From Mycobacterium basiliense (GTDB taxonomy: Bacteria; Actinomycetota; Actinomycetes; Mycobacteriales; Mycobacteriaceae), in assembly GCF_900292015.1 (NCBI RefSeq), contig NZ_LR130759.1, forward strand, positions 3,348,001 to 3,412,000: a stretch of 64,000 nucleotides of DNA, in the 5' to 3' direction. Both the position numbers and the translations under genes were made by a program. Numbering within the stretch: position 1 is the stretch's first letter; every line of letters begins with the position of its first letter. This document shows positions 53,007 to 63,115 of the stretch, piece after piece. The notes beneath the pieces were generated by a model that ran no database searches, was not told the DNA's origin, and saw only the letters and a list, made by a program, of their open reading frames with translations.

Positions 53007-54013
53007 TGAGCTTGCTCGAGTCTGGGCGAACAGAGCCCGATGTCGCCGGCCCCGCGGCTCCCTCCGGCCGACGGTTGTTGCGCCTGGAAGTGCGCAACAC
53101 GCAGACCCCGATCGAACGCAAGCCACCGTGGATCCGCACCCGCGCCCGGATGGGACCCGAATACACCGAGTTGAAGAACCTGGTCCGGCGGGAGGGCTTG
53201 CACACCGTTTGCGAAGAGGCCGGTTGCCCGAACATCTTCGAATGCTGGGAGGACCGCGAAGCGACCTTCCTCATCGGCGGCGATCAGTGCACGAGGCGTT
53301 GCGACTTCTGCCAGATCGACACCGGGAAGCCGGCCGCGCTGGACCGCGACGAGCCGCGACGAGTCGCCGAGAGTGTGCACACTATGGGTTTGCGGTACGC
53401 CACCGTTACCGGCGTGGCTCGCGATGACCTGCCCGACGGCGGGGCGTGGCTATATGCGGCGACCGTGCGTGCCATCAAGGAGCTCAACCCGCAAACCGGC
53501 GTCGAACTGCTGATCCCGGATTTCAACGGCGAACGCGGCCGGCTGACCGAGGTCTTCGAGTCACGCCCGGAAGTATTGGCGCACAACGTCGAAACCGTAC
53601 CCCGCATCTTCAAACGGATCCGGCCCGCGTTTACCTACCAGCGCAGCCTCGACGTCCTCACCGCGGCGCGCGCCTTCGGCCTGGTCAGCAAGAGCAATCT
53701 CATCCTCGGGCTGGGCGAAACCCCCGACGAGGTGCGCACCGCGCTGGTTGATCTGCACGATGCCGGCTGCGACATCGTCACCATCACCCAATACCTACGG
53801 CCGTCAGCGCGCCATCACCCGATTGACCGTTGGGTCAGGCCCGAGGAATTCGTCGAGCATGCGCACTACGCGGAGGAATTGGGTTTCGCCGGCGTGCTGG
53901 CCGGGCCGCTGGTGCGTTCCTCCTACCGAGCGGGCCGGCTCTACGAGCAGGCCAGGACCCGTCAGGGGGCCAGTACCTCCGGCTCCCCCGCACCCCCGCA
54001 TACGTATTCTTGA
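53006..54013 (+). CDS. lipA: Lipoyl synthase LipA (radical SAM)
   Basis: A 335-residue radical SAM enzyme with ATG overlapping the lipB stop (TAATG). The auxiliary 4Fe-4S cluster is Cys69, Cys74 and Cys80 in [12 protein letters not shown], and the SAM cluster is Cys95, Cys99 and Cys102 in CTRRCDFC. The C-terminal RSSYRAG, whose Ser binds the auxiliary cluster, is present. It inserts two sulfurs into the octanoyl chain to complete lipoate. The N-terminal 30 residues are longer and more polar than in H37Rv (311 residues). The following gene overlaps by one base. Confidence 0.95.
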   Translation: MSLLESGRTEPDVAGPAAPSGRRLLRLEVRNTQTPIERKPPWIRTRARMGPEYTELKNLVRREGLHTVCEEAGCPNIFECWEDREATFLIGGDQCTRRCDFCQIDTGKPAALDRDEPRRVAESVHTMGLRYATVTGVARDDLPDGGAWLYAATVRAIKELNPQTGVELLIPDFNGERGRLTEVFESRPEVLAHNVETVPRIFKRIRPAFTYQRSLDVLTAARAFGLVSKSNLILGLGETPDEVRTALVDLHDAGCDIVTITQYLRPSARHHPIDRWVRPEEFVEHAHYAEELGFAGVLAGPLVRSSYRAGRLYEQARTRQGASTSGSPAPPHTYS

Positions 54014-54771
54014 TGACTATGGCCCGACCCCGAAATGCCACCGAAAACAAGGCCGCTAAAGCCGAGGCGAAGGCCGCCCGCAAGGCTGCGTCTCGGCAGC
54101 GCCGTACCCAGCTCTGGCAGGCGTTCAACCTGCAGCGCAAGGAGGACAAGCGCCTATTGCCCTACATGATCGGCGCCTTCGTGCTGATCGTGGGCATGGC
54201 GGTGACGGTGGGGGTGTGGGCCGGCGGACTCACCATGGTCACGATGATCCCGTTCGGGGTGCTGCTGGGAGCGCTGGTGGCGTTCATCATCTTCGGTCGG
54301 CGCGCTCAGCGGTCGGTCTACCGCAAGGCCGAAGGCCAAACCGGCGCGGCGGCCTGGGCATTGGAGAACCTGCGGGGCAAGTGGCGGGTGAGCCCTGGCG
54401 TGGCCGCCACCGGCCACCTTGACGCCGTGCACCGGGTGCTCGGCCGACCGGGCGTCATCCTTGTCGGTGAAGGTTCGGCGGCGCGGGTCAAACCGCTGCT
54501 GGCCCAAGAAAAGAAGCGCACCGCCCGGCTGGTCGGTGAGGTGCCCATCTACGACTTCGTCGTCGGCAATGGCGACGGCGAAGTTCCCCTGGCCAAGTTG
54601 GAGCGCCACCTCACCCGCCTCCCGGCCAACATCACCGTCAAACAGATGGATACCTTGGAGTCGCGGCTGTCGGCGCTCAGTTCGCGGGCTGGGGCCGGCA
54701 CTCTGCCCAAGGGGCCGCTGCCCAATGCCGGAAAGATGCGCGGCGTCCAGCGCACCGTGCGCCGCAAGTAG
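54013..54771 (+). CDS. DUF4191 membrane protein, Rv2219 orthologue
   Basis: A 252-residue protein. The first ATG shares its A with the lipA TGA (TGATG), implying coupling; an ATG two codons later matches the 250-residue H37Rv length. The N-terminus is rich in Lys/Ala/Arg and helical, two membrane helices follow (LLPYMIGAFVLIVGMAVTVGVW and MVTMIPFGVLLGALVAFIIFG), and then a cytosolic domain of about 140 residues with AEGQTGAAAWALENLRGKWRV. It is a conserved actinobacterial partner of lipBA, but its role is unknown to me. Confidence 0.83.
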   Translation: MTMARPRNATENKAAKAEAKAARKAASRQRRTQLWQAFNLQRKEDKRLLPYMIGAFVLIVGMAVTVGVWAGGLTMVTMIPFGVLLGALVAFIIFGRRAQRSVYRKAEGQTGAAAWALENLRGKWRVSPGVAATGHLDAVHRVLGRPGVILVGEGSAARVKPLLAQEKKRTARLVGEVPIYDFVVGNGDGEVPLAKLERHLTRLPANITVKQMDTLESRLSALSSRAGAGTLPKGPLPNAGKMRGVQRTVRRK

Positions 54772-54776
54772 CCTCC

Positions 54777-54873
54777 CCCCGGCGATCGCCAGCGCGGCGA
54801 AGCCGGGCGCAGCGGGTTGCCGCCATCAGACCCCGGCGATCGCAGCGCGGCGAAGCCGGGCGCAGCGGGTTGC
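54777..54873. repeat. Two 43-44 bp direct repeats after Rv2219
   Basis: Two near-identical copies (54777-54820 and 54831-54873), differing by one inserted base, are separated by ten bases. The core GCGCGGCGAAGCCGGGCGC is common to both. They fill the space between two convergent genes and resemble a dispersed intergenic repeat unit. Confidence 0.88.
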
Positions 54874-54879
54874 GGTTTC

Positions 54880-55302
54880 TCAGCGCCGAACCACCGCAGT
54901 GGCGGTCAGCCGGTCATGTAGCCCGCGCCCGTCGGCATCGGTGAACAGCGGCGGGACCACCAGCGCAATCAGCAGGCCCCGCGCTATCAGCCGGCCGACC
55001 CCCACGGATGGCCGCCCATCGACGGCGACCACGATCAGCCCTAGCAGTAATTGGCCGGGGGTGAATCCGAACAGGCGTACCGCCACCACGCCCAACAGCA
55101 GCCAGATGACCAGGACGACTGTCGACAACATCGGCTGGGGCCAGGCACCGAATGCCAGACCCAGCAGCGCCAGTCCATAGGCCAGCAGCCAGTCGACGCT
55201 TAGCGCGGCCAACCGGCGACCCATCGGCGCCAATGCACCCGGCCCGGTCTGCGGAAAACCCAGCGTCTTGCCGGGATAGCCGGTGGACGGTTCCGATGTC
55301 AT
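54880..55302 (-). CDS. RDD-family membrane protein, Rv2219A orthologue
   Basis: A 140-residue RDD protein. The Arg-Asp pattern lies at MGRRLAALSVDWLLAYG, with membrane helices near residues 30-48, 56-76 and 112-130, and LHDRLTATAVV at the end. RDD proteins are small membrane proteins of uncertain transport function. I chose the ATG at 55300-55302; a GTG nine codons earlier is possible, and neither has a clear ribosome-binding site. It is divergent from glnA1, with 240 bases between the starts. Confidence 0.78.
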   Translation of the reverse strand: MTSEPSTGYPGKTLGFPQTGPGALAPMGRRLAALSVDWLLAYGLALLGLAFGAWPQPMLSTVVLVIWLLLGVVAVRLFGFTPGQLLLGLIVVAVDGRPSVGVGRLIARGLLIALVVPPLFTDADGRGLHDRLTATAVVRR

Positions 55303-55542
55303 CGCAGGGGTCCGATCGATTGGTTGCACGTCCCGGCGGGCAGGCCTTCGGGCGGTCTCGATAACCTCATCGGCGGACCAGTTACGATCTTGCGGGCCAT
55401 GGCTTCACAATAGGACCCGGCCATGAACCGGGACTTTTGCCGGGCCTGATGGTCACGTAACGTCTGCGCAACACGGGGTTGACTGGCGGGCAATAACACC
55501 TCCATAGCGTCGGCCGCGAATCACCTAGTAAAGGAGCACTCT

Positions 55543-56979
55543 GTGACGGATAAGACGCCCGACGACGTCTTCAAGCTTGTCAAGGACGAGGGCGTCGAGT
55601 TTGTCGACGTCCGGTTTTGTGACCTGCCTGGCACGATGCAGCACTTCACGATTCCGGTTTCGTTCTTCGATGAGAGCGTATTCGAGGATGGCCTGGCCTT
55701 TGACGGCTCATCGATTCGCGGGTTCCAGTCGATCCACGAGTCCGACATGCTGTTGCTTCCCGACCCGGTAACCGCGCGAATCGATGCATTCCGGGCGGCC
55801 AAAACGCTAAACCTCAACTTCTTCGTGCACGATCCGTTTACCCTCGAGCCCTACTCGCGCGACCCGCGCAACGTTGCCCGCAAGGCCGAGAACTACTTGA
55901 TCAGTACCGGCATCGCCGACACCGCGTACTTCGGTGCGGAGGCCGAGTTCTACATCTTCGATTCGGTGAGCTTCGATTCCACCACCAACGGCTCGTTTTA
56001 CGAGGTGGACGCGATTTCGGGCTGGTGGAACACCGGCTCGGCCAGCGAAGCCGACGGTAGCCCCAACCGCGGATACAAGGTCCGGCCCAAGGGTGGCTAC
56101 TTCCCCGTGGCGCCCGTGGACCACTACGTCGACTTGCGCGACGAGATGCTCAGAAAGTTGATCGAGGCCGGCTTCAGCTTGGAGAAGGGCCACCATGAGG
56201 TGGGCACCGGCGGCCAGGCCGAGATCAATTACAAGTTCAACACGCTGCTGCACGCGGCTGATGACATGCAGCTGTACAAGTACATCGTCAAGAACACCGC
56301 TTGGCAGGCGGGCAAGACCGTCACCTTCATGCCCAAGCCGCTGTTCGGGGACAATGGCTCCGGCATGCACACCCACCAATCGCTGTGGAAGGACGGCAGC
56401 CCGCTGATGTACGACGAGACGGGGTACGCCGGACTGTCGGACACGGCACGGCACTACATCGGTGGCCTGTTGCACCACGCCCCGTCGCTGCTGGCTTTCA
56501 CCAACCCCACGGTGAACTCCTACAAGCGCCTCGTTCCCGGATTCGAGGCTCCGATCAACCTGGTCTACAGCCAGCGCAACCGGTCGGCGTGTGTGCGTAT
56601 CCCGATCACCGGCAGCAACCCGAAGGCCAAGCGGCTGGAGTTCCGTTGCCCCGACTCGTCGGGCAACCCCTACCTGGCGTTCTCGGCCATGCTGATGGCC
56701 GGCTTGGACGGGATCAAGAACAAGATCGAGCCGCAGGCGCCGGTCGATAAGGACCTCTACGAGCTGCCCCCGGAAGAGGCCGCCAACATCCCGCAGGCCC
56801 CCACCCAGCTGGCCGCGGTGATCGACCGCCTCGAGGCTGACCACGAATATCTCACCGAGGGCGGCGTATTCACGCCCGACCTGATCGAGACGTGGATCAG
56901 CTTCAAGCGCGAGAACGAAATCCAGCCGATCAACGTTCGGCCGCACCCTTACGAGTTCGCGCTCTACTACGACGTTTAA
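55543..56979 (+). CDS. glnA1: Glutamine synthetase type I, GlnA1
   Basis: A 478-residue GS with GTG start and AAGGAGC seven bases upstream, fixing the start. [16 protein letters not shown], the metal site [20 protein letters not shown] and [10 protein letters not shown] are GS signatures. Tyr406 in KDLYELPPE is the adenylylation site used by GlnE. GlnA1 assimilates ammonia and in pathogenic mycobacteria is exported in quantity and supports poly-glutamate/glutamine cell-wall synthesis. The sequence differs from H37Rv at many positions, which shows the species is outside the M. tuberculosis complex. A strong terminator follows. Confidence 0.96.
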   Translation: MTDKTPDDVFKLVKDEGVEFVDVRFCDLPGTMQHFTIPVSFFDESVFEDGLAFDGSSIRGFQSIHESDMLLLPDPVTARIDAFRAAKTLNLNFFVHDPFTLEPYSRDPRNVARKAENYLISTGIADTAYFGAEAEFYIFDSVSFDSTTNGSFYEVDAISGWWNTGSASEADGSPNRGYKVRPKGGYFPVAPVDHYVDLRDEMLRKLIEAGFSLEKGHHEVGTGGQAEINYKFNTLLHAADDMQLYKYIVKNTAWQAGKTVTFMPKPLFGDNGSGMHTHQSLWKDGSPLMYDETGYAGLSDTARHYIGGLLHHAPSLLAFTNPTVNSYKRLVPGFEAPINLVYSQRNRSACVRIPITGSNPKAKRLEFRCPDSSGNPYLAFSAMLMAGLDGIKNKIEPQAPVDKDLYELPPEEAANIPQAPTQLAAVIDRLEADHEYLTEGGVFTPDLIETWISFKRENEIQPINVRPHPYEFALYYDV

Positions 56980-56996
56980 TCAACCGGGTACAGCAG

Positions 56997-57032
56997 CCCG
57001 CTTGGCGATCACCTCACCGATCGCCAAGCGGG
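56997..57032 (+). terminator. Intrinsic terminator after glnA1
   Basis: A perfect 14-bp stem, CCCGCTTGGCGATC (56997-57010) with its complement at 57019-57032 and an eight-base loop, begins 17 bases after the glnA1 stop. It is followed by TTGTCTGTCTCTG, a weak T-rich tail. Confidence 0.78.
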
Positions 57033-57077
57033 TTGTCTGTCTCTGCACAACGTAGCTCACCGGCCACCCGCGTACAG

Positions 57078-57938
57078 CTAATCGTCGAGCGAGAGGTCTC
57101 TGCGGAATCGCCGCATGCCGTCGATCTTTTCGGCCAGTGTGGCACCCGCCCCGGTGTAAAACATCCACGGCATAGTGATGATCCCGGTGATTCCGGCCTC
57201 TTCGGCACGCCGGTAGTCCGCCGGGGTGAAGGCGTCGGTGAGTGGCGTCAGTATGGCGAAATCGTCTAGTGATAAGCCGTTTTCGGCACGCAACTCCCGT
57301 AGCCGACCCACCGCCTCGATAGCGCGATCGGTCGTGATCAGATCGCCAATCCACCCGTCGTAGCGGGCGGCGCGGCGCAGTGCGATGTCACTGAGCCCCC
57401 CAACGTAAATCGGAATGTGCGGCGGTGTTGGCTGCATCTCCAACCGCGGAGCCCGATAGAAATGGCCATGGAACTGTGTCCAGCCCGGTTTCCACAGTTC
57501 CCGCATCAGGTCCAGCATCTCCTCGGTGCGTCTGCCGCGGACCGCGAACTGCTCACCCATCAAATTGAATTCCTCGGCACACCAGCCGACGCCGATGCCC
57601 AGCTCCACCCGCCCGGCCGCCAATAGAGCCGCAGTACCAATAGCCTTCGCCGCCGCGTAGGGATTTCGCATGGCGGGAATGTAAACCGTGGTGACGAACT
57701 TGAGCCGACGCGTTACCTGTGCGAGCGCGCCCACCAGAACCCAGGGATCTGGCCAGTCGGTGAACGGCTGCCATCGGCGCTGTCCGTCTTTGGTATAGGG
57801 ATACGGAGTTTCCAGGGTTTCGAGGTTGACGACGTGGTCGGGAACACCGAGGCCGTCGTAGCCCAGCTCGTCAGCGGCTTGGGCGATTTCGATGATGTCA
57901 GCGGTGTTCAGGAAGGCGCTACTGATATAGAACTTCAT
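57078..57938 (-). CDS. LLM-class, probably F420-dependent, oxidoreductase
   Basis: A 286-residue luciferase-like monooxygenase-fold protein. Strands MKFYISSAF and YDGLGVPDHVV, the LKFVTTVYIPAMRNP segment, GRVELGIGVGWCAEEFNLMG and PIYVGGLSDIALRRAARYDGWIGD follow the LLM pattern (TIGR03619-like). In mycobacteria these enzymes usually use coenzyme F420 rather than FMN. The ATG directly follows the TGA of the thioesterase gene, so the two are coupled. Substrate unknown. In H37Rv, glnE directly follows glnA1 as I recall it, so this pair is an insertion here. Confidence 0.83.
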   Translation of the reverse strand: MKFYISSAFLNTADIIEIAQAADELGYDGLGVPDHVVNLETLETPYPYTKDGQRRWQPFTDWPDPWVLVGALAQVTRRLKFVTTVYIPAMRNPYAAAKAIGTAALLAAGRVELGIGVGWCAEEFNLMGEQFAVRGRRTEEMLDLMRELWKPGWTQFHGHFYRAPRLEMQPTPPHIPIYVGGLSDIALRRAARYDGWIGDLITTDRAIEAVGRLRELRAENGLSLDDFAILTPLTDAFTPADYRRAEEAGITGIITMPWMFYTGAGATLAEKIDGMRRFRRDLSLDD

Positions 57939-58583
57939 TCAGCTTCCCGGGTCTTCGCGCGCCCAGGCCGGCTTGATGAACACGCCTTCGGCCTGCACGG
58001 TGATTCCAGCAGCGTCCGAAATGAACCCTTGCGCAAAAGCTTTGACGCCCTCCGTACGGTCCACCCAGGCTTCACAGCGAAGTGGCCCCAGTGATGTGCC
58101 GCGCAGGTATTTCACCGTGATGGTGCCGGTGAACAGCGGTTTGGTCAGTCCTTGGCTGGCCGCCTCACCAAGCAAGTGGTCCAGCACTAAGGCGCATACC
58201 CCACCGTGCACCAGGCCGGGCGGGCCCTCGTAGGCCGCGCCCAGAACGAACTCGCTCCAGCAGCGCCCGTCGCCGGCGGCACCGTCGTGGTGAACAATCA
58301 CCGGCGGGGCGATCGGGTTGCATGGGCCGGTGGCGGCGTTGCCTAGCGGCAACGGGCGGCCGTCCTTGCGGTAGCTGACAACACCGGAGCGTCGGATCGG
58401 CTGGCTGCGCAACGACTGGGTCACCGCTTCGATCACGGCCCTCGCCTGTAGGACCAGCTCGTCGTCAGCCTGGGTCTGGATGGTGGCGTCGATGAGATCG
58501 CGAACGGCTTGGGCCAACGGCGCATACGTCGACGTGACCCGTTCCAGCTCCGCTTCGCTCAAGACCTCGAACGCGGCGTCCAA
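57939..58583 (-). CDS. PaaI-type hot-dog thioesterase
   Basis: A 214-residue protein. The N-terminal 65 residues are helical and not part of the fold. The hot-dog domain has GPCNPIAPPVIVHHDG, LGAAYEGPPGLVHGGVCALVLDHLLG (central helix with the HGG motif), and strands ending TVQAEGVFIKP. The HGGxxxxxxD pattern is typical of PaaI/4HBT thioesterases acting on acyl-CoA or aromatic CoA esters. It is co-transcribed with the LLM oxidoreductase, so both may work on one CoA-linked or fatty substrate, which is inference. It starts 18 bases after the glnE stop. Confidence 0.82.
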   Translation of the reverse strand: MDAAFEVLSEAELERVTSTYAPLAQAVRDLIDATIQTQADDELVLQARAVIEAVTQSLRSQPIRRSGVVSYRKDGRPLPLGNAATGPCNPIAPPVIVHHDGAAGDGRCWSEFVLGAAYEGPPGLVHGGVCALVLDHLLGEAASQGLTKPLFTGTITVKYLRGTSLGPLRCEAWVDRTEGVKAFAQGFISDAAGITVQAEGVFIKPAWAREDPGS

Positions 58584-58601
58584 ACCTAATCAGCCTCCTA
58601 T

Positions 58602-61583
58602 TTAGCTCCCGAACACCTTGCGCACCACAGCTTTTGCGCGCCGCGTCACCCTCAGATAGTTGTCCAGGAACTCGCCGCCGTCATCGCTGTGCCACCCGGC
58701 GGCCACCGCGACCGCATTGAGCTGGCGCCCTGGGCCGGGCAACTGGTCGGTGGGCTTGCCCCGAACCAGCACCAAGGCATTCCGTGCCCGAGTGGCGGTC
58801 AGCCAGGCCTGCCGGAGCAGTTTTGCCTCTTCCTCGGTGACCAGTTTGGCGGCGGCGGCCGCGTCCAGGGATTCCAGTGTCGAGGTGTTGTGCAGGGCGG
58901 GGGTTTCATGCGCATGCTGCAGTTGCAGCAGCTGCACGGTCCATTCGATATCGGCCAGCCCGCCACGGCCGAGCTTGGTATGGGTGTTGGGGTCGGCGCC
59001 GCGCGGCAACCGCTCTGATTCGATGCGGGCCTTGATGCGACGAATCTCGTGTACCGCCTCGGCCGAAACGCCGTCGGGTGGATAGCGCGTCTTGTCCGCC
59101 ATCAGCAGAAATCGCTCGCCCAGCGCCGCGTCCCCGGCGACGGCGTGTGCGCGCAGTAGGGCCTGAATCTCCCACGGCTGGGCCCACTGCGCGTAGTACG
59201 CCTCGTATGAGGCCAAGGTGCGCACCAGTGGGCCGTTGCGGCCCTCGGGCCGCAGGTTGGCGTCGACTTCCAAGGGCGGGTCCACGCTGGGTGTGCCCAA
59301 CTTCGCCCGGACCTGCTCGGCGATCGACGTCGCCCATTTCACGGCCTGCGCGTCGCTGACACCGCTAACTGACTCGCAGACGTACATCACGTCGGCATCC
59401 GAGCCGTAACTCAGCTCGGCGCCGCCCAGCCGCCCCATGCCGATGACCGCAATGGTGGCCGGGGCGTGGCCCGACTCGGGGATATTGGCCCGGATCGTCA
59501 CATCCAGCGCAGACTGCAGCACGGCCACCCACACCGAGGTGAGCGCACGACACACGTCGGTGACTTCGAGCATCCCCAACAGATCCGCGGAGCCAATCCG
59601 GGCCAGTTCTCGACGGCGCAATGTGCGGGCAGCGGCGATGGCACGCGCCGGGTCGGAGTGGCGACCGGCCGAGGCGATCAGGGCTCTCGCCACCCCGGCC
59701 GGCTCCGTCTCGAGCAGCTTGGGTCCCGACGCGCTGTCACCGTAATGCTGAATGACCTCGGGTGCGCGCATCAACAGGTCGGGCACAAACGCCGACGTGC
59801 CCAGCACATGCATCAGCCGCTTGCCGACGGTGGGCTTGTCGCGCAGCGTAGCCAGGTACCAGCTTTGCGCGGTCAACGCCTCGCTGAGTCGGCGGTAGGC
59901 CAACAACCCGCCGTCCGGATCCGGAGCGTAGGAAAGCCAGTCCAACAGCCTGGGCAGCAGCACCGATTGCACCCGCCCACGCCGGCCACTCTGGTTGACC
60001 AGAGCCGACATATGCTTCAGGGCGGTCTGCGGGCCTTCATAGCCCAAGGCCGCCAACTGACGCTCGGCGGCCTCAGACGTCATGCCCTGGCCCGTGATCA
60101 GCAGTCCGGCCGGTCCGATCGATTCCAGCAGCGGCTGGTAGAAGAGCTTGGCGTGCAGCCGGGACACCCGGACGTTCTGATGCTTGAGCTCCTCGCGCAG
60201 CATCCCGGCCGCGTCGTGCCGGCCGTCGGGCCGGATGTGGGCCGCGCGTGCCAGCCAGCGCACGGCTTCTTCGTCGTCGGCCTCGGGCAGCAGGTGAGTG
60301 CGCTTGAGGCGTTGGAGCTGGAGTCGATGCTCAAGCAGCCGGAGAAACTCATACGAGGCAATCATGTTGGCCGCGTCCTCGCGCCCGATATAACCTCCTT
60401 GTCCCAACGCAGCCAACGCGTCCACCGTGGACGCGACATGCAGTGACTCATCGCTGCGACCGTGCACGAGCTGCAGCAGCTGCGCGGCGAACTCCACGTC
60501 GCGCAGGCCTCCTGTGCCGAGTTTGAGTTCGCGACCGCGGATATCGGCGGGCACCAGCTGTTCCACCCGGCGCCGCATCGCCTGTACTTCGGTCACGAAG
60601 TCTTCCCGCTCGCACGCCGTCCACACCATGGGCATCAACGCGGCCAGGTAGCGCTCACCGAGTTCGGCATCACCGACCGCCGCGCGGGCTTTCATCAGCG
60701 CTTGGAATTCCCAGGTTTTGGCCCAGCGCTGGTAGTAGGCGACGTGTGATTCGACGGTGCGGACCAACTCTCCGCTACGCCCCTCCGGGCGCAACCCGGC
60801 GTCCACCTCGAAGAACGTTGACGACGCCACCCGCATCATTTCTCCAGCGACACGGGTGCTGACCGGGTCGGCGCGTTCGGCGACGAAGATGACGTCGACG
60901 TCGCTGACGTAGTTCAGTTCGCGCGCACCGCATTTGCCCATCGCGATGACTGCCAGGCGCGGTGGCGTGCGGTCGCCACAGATGGTTTTCTCGGCTGCCC
61001 GTAATGCCGCCGCCAGCGCGGCATCGGCAATGTCGGCCAGATAGGCGGCAACCACCGTGAACGGAAGTACGGGTTCGTCTTCAACCGTCTGCGCCAGATC
61101 CAGCCCCGCTACCACCAGGATGTGATCGCGATAGCAGGCGCGCAATCGATGTTCAACCGAACCGGCCGCACCCGAGGACTCCTCGACGCACCGGATCAAC
61201 GATTCGCACATTTGGTCGCGGGAAGGCAGCGCGACCTTGCCCCGCAACAGCCTCCAGGACTGTGGATGCGCGGCCAAGTGGTCCCCCAGCGCCAGCGAGG
61301 AACCCAGCACGGCGAACAATCGCCCACGCAGGCTGCGTTCAGTCAGCAGGGCCGCGTTCAATTCGTCCCACTGGGTGTCGGGATGCTCGGCCAGCCGCAC
61401 CAGCGCTTTCAGCGCGGCGTCGGCGTCGGGGGCACGAGACAGCGACCAGAGCAGATCGACATGGGCCTGGTCGTCTCCCTTGTCCCAACCCAGCTGCGCC
61501 AGCCGCTCGCCGGCAAGCCGGTCGACCAATCCCAGACGGCCAACGCTGGGCAGCTTCGGTCGCTGCGTGGCGGGCTTCGTCAC
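58602..61583 (-). CDS. glnE: Glutamine synthetase adenylyltransferase/adenylyl-removing enzyme GlnE
   Basis: A 993-residue bifunctional enzyme (H37Rv 994) with GTG start ([18 protein letters not shown]). The N-terminal nucleotidyltransferase (adenylyl-removing) domain has [19 protein letters not shown] near residue 219. The C-terminal (adenylyltransferase) domain has [20 protein letters not shown] near residue 723, each with the GSxxxDxD pattern. It controls GlnA1 by adding or removing AMP at Tyr406 in answer to nitrogen status. GlnE is essential in M. tuberculosis. It lies 77 bases after glnA2 in the same direction, so it may be transcribed from glnA2. Confidence 0.95.
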   Translation of the reverse strand: MTKPATQRPKLPSVGRLGLVDRLAGERLAQLGWDKGDDQAHVDLLWSLSRAPDADAALKALVRLAEHPDTQWDELNAALLTERSLRGRLFAVLGSSLALGDHLAAHPQSWRLLRGKVALPSRDQMCESLIRCVEESSGAAGSVEHRLRACYRDHILVVAGLDLAQTVEDEPVLPFTVVAAYLADIADAALAAALRAAEKTICGDRTPPRLAVIAMGKCGARELNYVSDVDVIFVAERADPVSTRVAGEMMRVASSTFFEVDAGLRPEGRSGELVRTVESHVAYYQRWAKTWEFQALMKARAAVGDAELGERYLAALMPMVWTACEREDFVTEVQAMRRRVEQLVPADIRGRELKLGTGGLRDVEFAAQLLQLVHGRSDESLHVASTVDALAALGQGGYIGREDAANMIASYEFLRLLEHRLQLQRLKRTHLLPEADDEEAVRWLARAAHIRPDGRHDAAGMLREELKHQNVRVSRLHAKLFYQPLLESIGPAGLLITGQGMTSEAAERQLAALGYEGPQTALKHMSALVNQSGRRGRVQSVLLPRLLDWLSYAPDPDGGLLAYRRLSEALTAQSWYLATLRDKPTVGKRLMHVLGTSAFVPDLLMRAPEVIQHYGDSASGPKLLETEPAGVARALIASAGRHSDPARAIAAARTLRRRELARIGSADLLGMLEVTDVCRALTSVWVAVLQSALDVTIRANIPESGHAPATIAVIGMGRLGGAELSYGSDADVMYVCESVSGVSDAQAVKWATSIAEQVRAKLGTPSVDPPLEVDANLRPEGRNGPLVRTLASYEAYYAQWAQPWEIQALLRAHAVAGDAALGERFLLMADKTRYPPDGVSAEAVHEIRRIKARIESERLPRGADPNTHTKLGRGGLADIEWTVQLLQLQHAHETPALHNTSTLESLDAAAAAKLVTEEEAKLLRQAWLTATRARNALVLVRGKPTDQLPGPGRQLNAVAVAAGWHSDDGGEFLDNYLRVTRRAKAVVRKVFGS

Positions 61584-61660
61584 GATCTTGACGGTAGCGC
61601 AAGCCCGATACGAATCGGATGGCCCCGTCGCTCCGCGGAGCATTACCTGGCCGTGGGCGG

Positions 61661-63001
61661 CTACAGCGACAGGTAGGTTTTTAGCTCGTAGGGCGTGACA
61701 TGACTACGGTAAGTCGCCCATTCACGGCGCTTGTTGCGCAGGAAAAAGTCAAAAACGTGCTCCCCCAAAGCCTCCGCGACGAGCTCGGACGCCTCCATGG
61801 AGCGAAGCGCGCTATCCAGGCTGGTCGGCAACTCGCGGTACCCCATGGTGCGGCGTTCCTCAGGCGTCAGATCCCAGACGTTGTCTTCGGCTTGCGGGCC
61901 CAGCACATACCCCTTCTCCACCCCACGCAGTCCGGCGGCGAGCAGCACGGCGAATGCCAGATAGGGGTTGCACGCCGAGTCGGGGCTGCGCACCTCGACG
62001 CGCCGCGACGACGTCTTGTGCGGCGTGTACATCGGTACCCGCACCAGCGCGGAACGGTTCGCGGCCCCCCACGAGGCGGCGGTGGGAGCCTCGCCGCCCT
62101 GAATGAGCCGCTTGTAGGAGTTGACCCACTGATTGGTAACCGCGCTGATCTCCGAGGCATGTTCAAGGATCCCGGCGATGAACGACTTGCCGATGTCGGA
62201 CAGCTGCAGCGGGTCGTCGGCGCTGTGGAAGGCGTTGACGTCGCCCTCGAACAGGCTCATGTGCGTGTGCATCGCCGAACCGGCGTACTGCCCGAACGGT
62301 TTGGGCATAAACGTCGCCCGCACGCCCTCCTCCAGCGCGACTTCTTTGATCACGTAACGGAAGGTCATCACGTTGTCGGCCATCGACAAGGCGTCAGCGA
62401 AACGTAGGTCGATCTCCTGCTGGCCCGGTGCGCCCTCGTGGTGGCTGAATTCCACCGAGATGCCCATGAACTCCAAGGCTTCGATCGCATGCCTGCGAAA
62501 CTTCGAGGCCGTCACGTGCACCGCCTGGTCGAAGTACCCGGCGTTGTCGATCGGAATCGGCTCCGTCCCGTCTTCGGCGCCCTCCTTGAGGAGGAAGAAC
62601 TCGATTTCCGGATGCACGTAGCAGGAGAAGCCGAGTTCGTTGGCTTTGGTCAGCTGTCGACGCAACACGTGCCGCGGATCGGCCCACGATGGTGAGCCGT
62701 CGGGCATGGTGATGTCGCAGAAGATTCGCGCCGAGTGGTGGTGGCCGGCGCCGGTGACCCAGGGCAGCACCTGAAAGGTGGACGGATCGGGGTGTGCCAC
62801 GGTGTCGGATTCGGAGACCCGTGCGAAGCCTTCGATGGAGGAGCCGTCGAAGCCGATGCCTTCTTCAAAGGCGCCTTCGAGTTCGGCAGGGGCGATGGCG
62901 ACAGACTTCAGGAAACCGAGCACGTCGGTGAACCAGAGCCGGACGAAGCGGATGTCCCGCTCTTCGAGAGTGCGGAGGACGAATTCCTTCTGCCGATCCA
63001 T
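61661..63001 (-). CDS. glnA2: Glutamine synthetase type I homologue GlnA2
   Basis: A 446-residue GS, exactly the H37Rv length when the ATG at 62999-63001 ([16 protein letters not shown]) is used; the longer frame adds six residues. [42 protein letters not shown] and the [20 protein letters not shown] [11 protein letters not shown] region are present. The M. tuberculosis enzyme is a low-activity glutamine synthetase of the alpha type, not the main nitrogen assimilation enzyme. It precedes glnE in the same direction, as in H37Rv. Confidence 0.94.
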   Translation of the reverse strand: MDRQKEFVLRTLEERDIRFVRLWFTDVLGFLKSVAIAPAELEGAFEEGIGFDGSSIEGFARVSESDTVAHPDPSTFQVLPWVTGAGHHHSARIFCDITMPDGSPSWADPRHVLRRQLTKANELGFSCYVHPEIEFFLLKEGAEDGTEPIPIDNAGYFDQAVHVTASKFRRHAIEALEFMGISVEFSHHEGAPGQQEIDLRFADALSMADNVMTFRYVIKEVALEEGVRATFMPKPFGQYAGSAMHTHMSLFEGDVNAFHSADDPLQLSDIGKSFIAGILEHASEISAVTNQWVNSYKRLIQGGEAPTAASWGAANRSALVRVPMYTPHKTSSRRVEVRSPDSACNPYLAFAVLLAAGLRGVEKGYVLGPQAEDNVWDLTPEERRTMGYRELPTSLDSALRSMEASELVAEALGEHVFDFFLRNKRREWATYRSHVTPYELKTYLSL

Positions 63002-63068
63002 GACTCGAACAGTATGCAAGCTCTGTTAATAATGTGTTACCGATGCCCGGCCAGGCGCGTTGCGCAAT

Positions 63069-63110
63069 GCACTCGAGTAGACCATGGGGGCACTCGAGCA
63101 GACCATGGGG
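63069..63110 (+). repeat. Tandem 21-bp duplication upstream of glnA2
   Basis: Two adjacent 21-base copies (63069-63089 and 63090-63110) differ at one position and each contain CTCGAG and CCATGG palindromes. They lie between glnA2 and the hydrolase gene, close to where the glnA2 promoter should be. Confidence 0.88.
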
Positions 63111-63115
63111 CCGAT

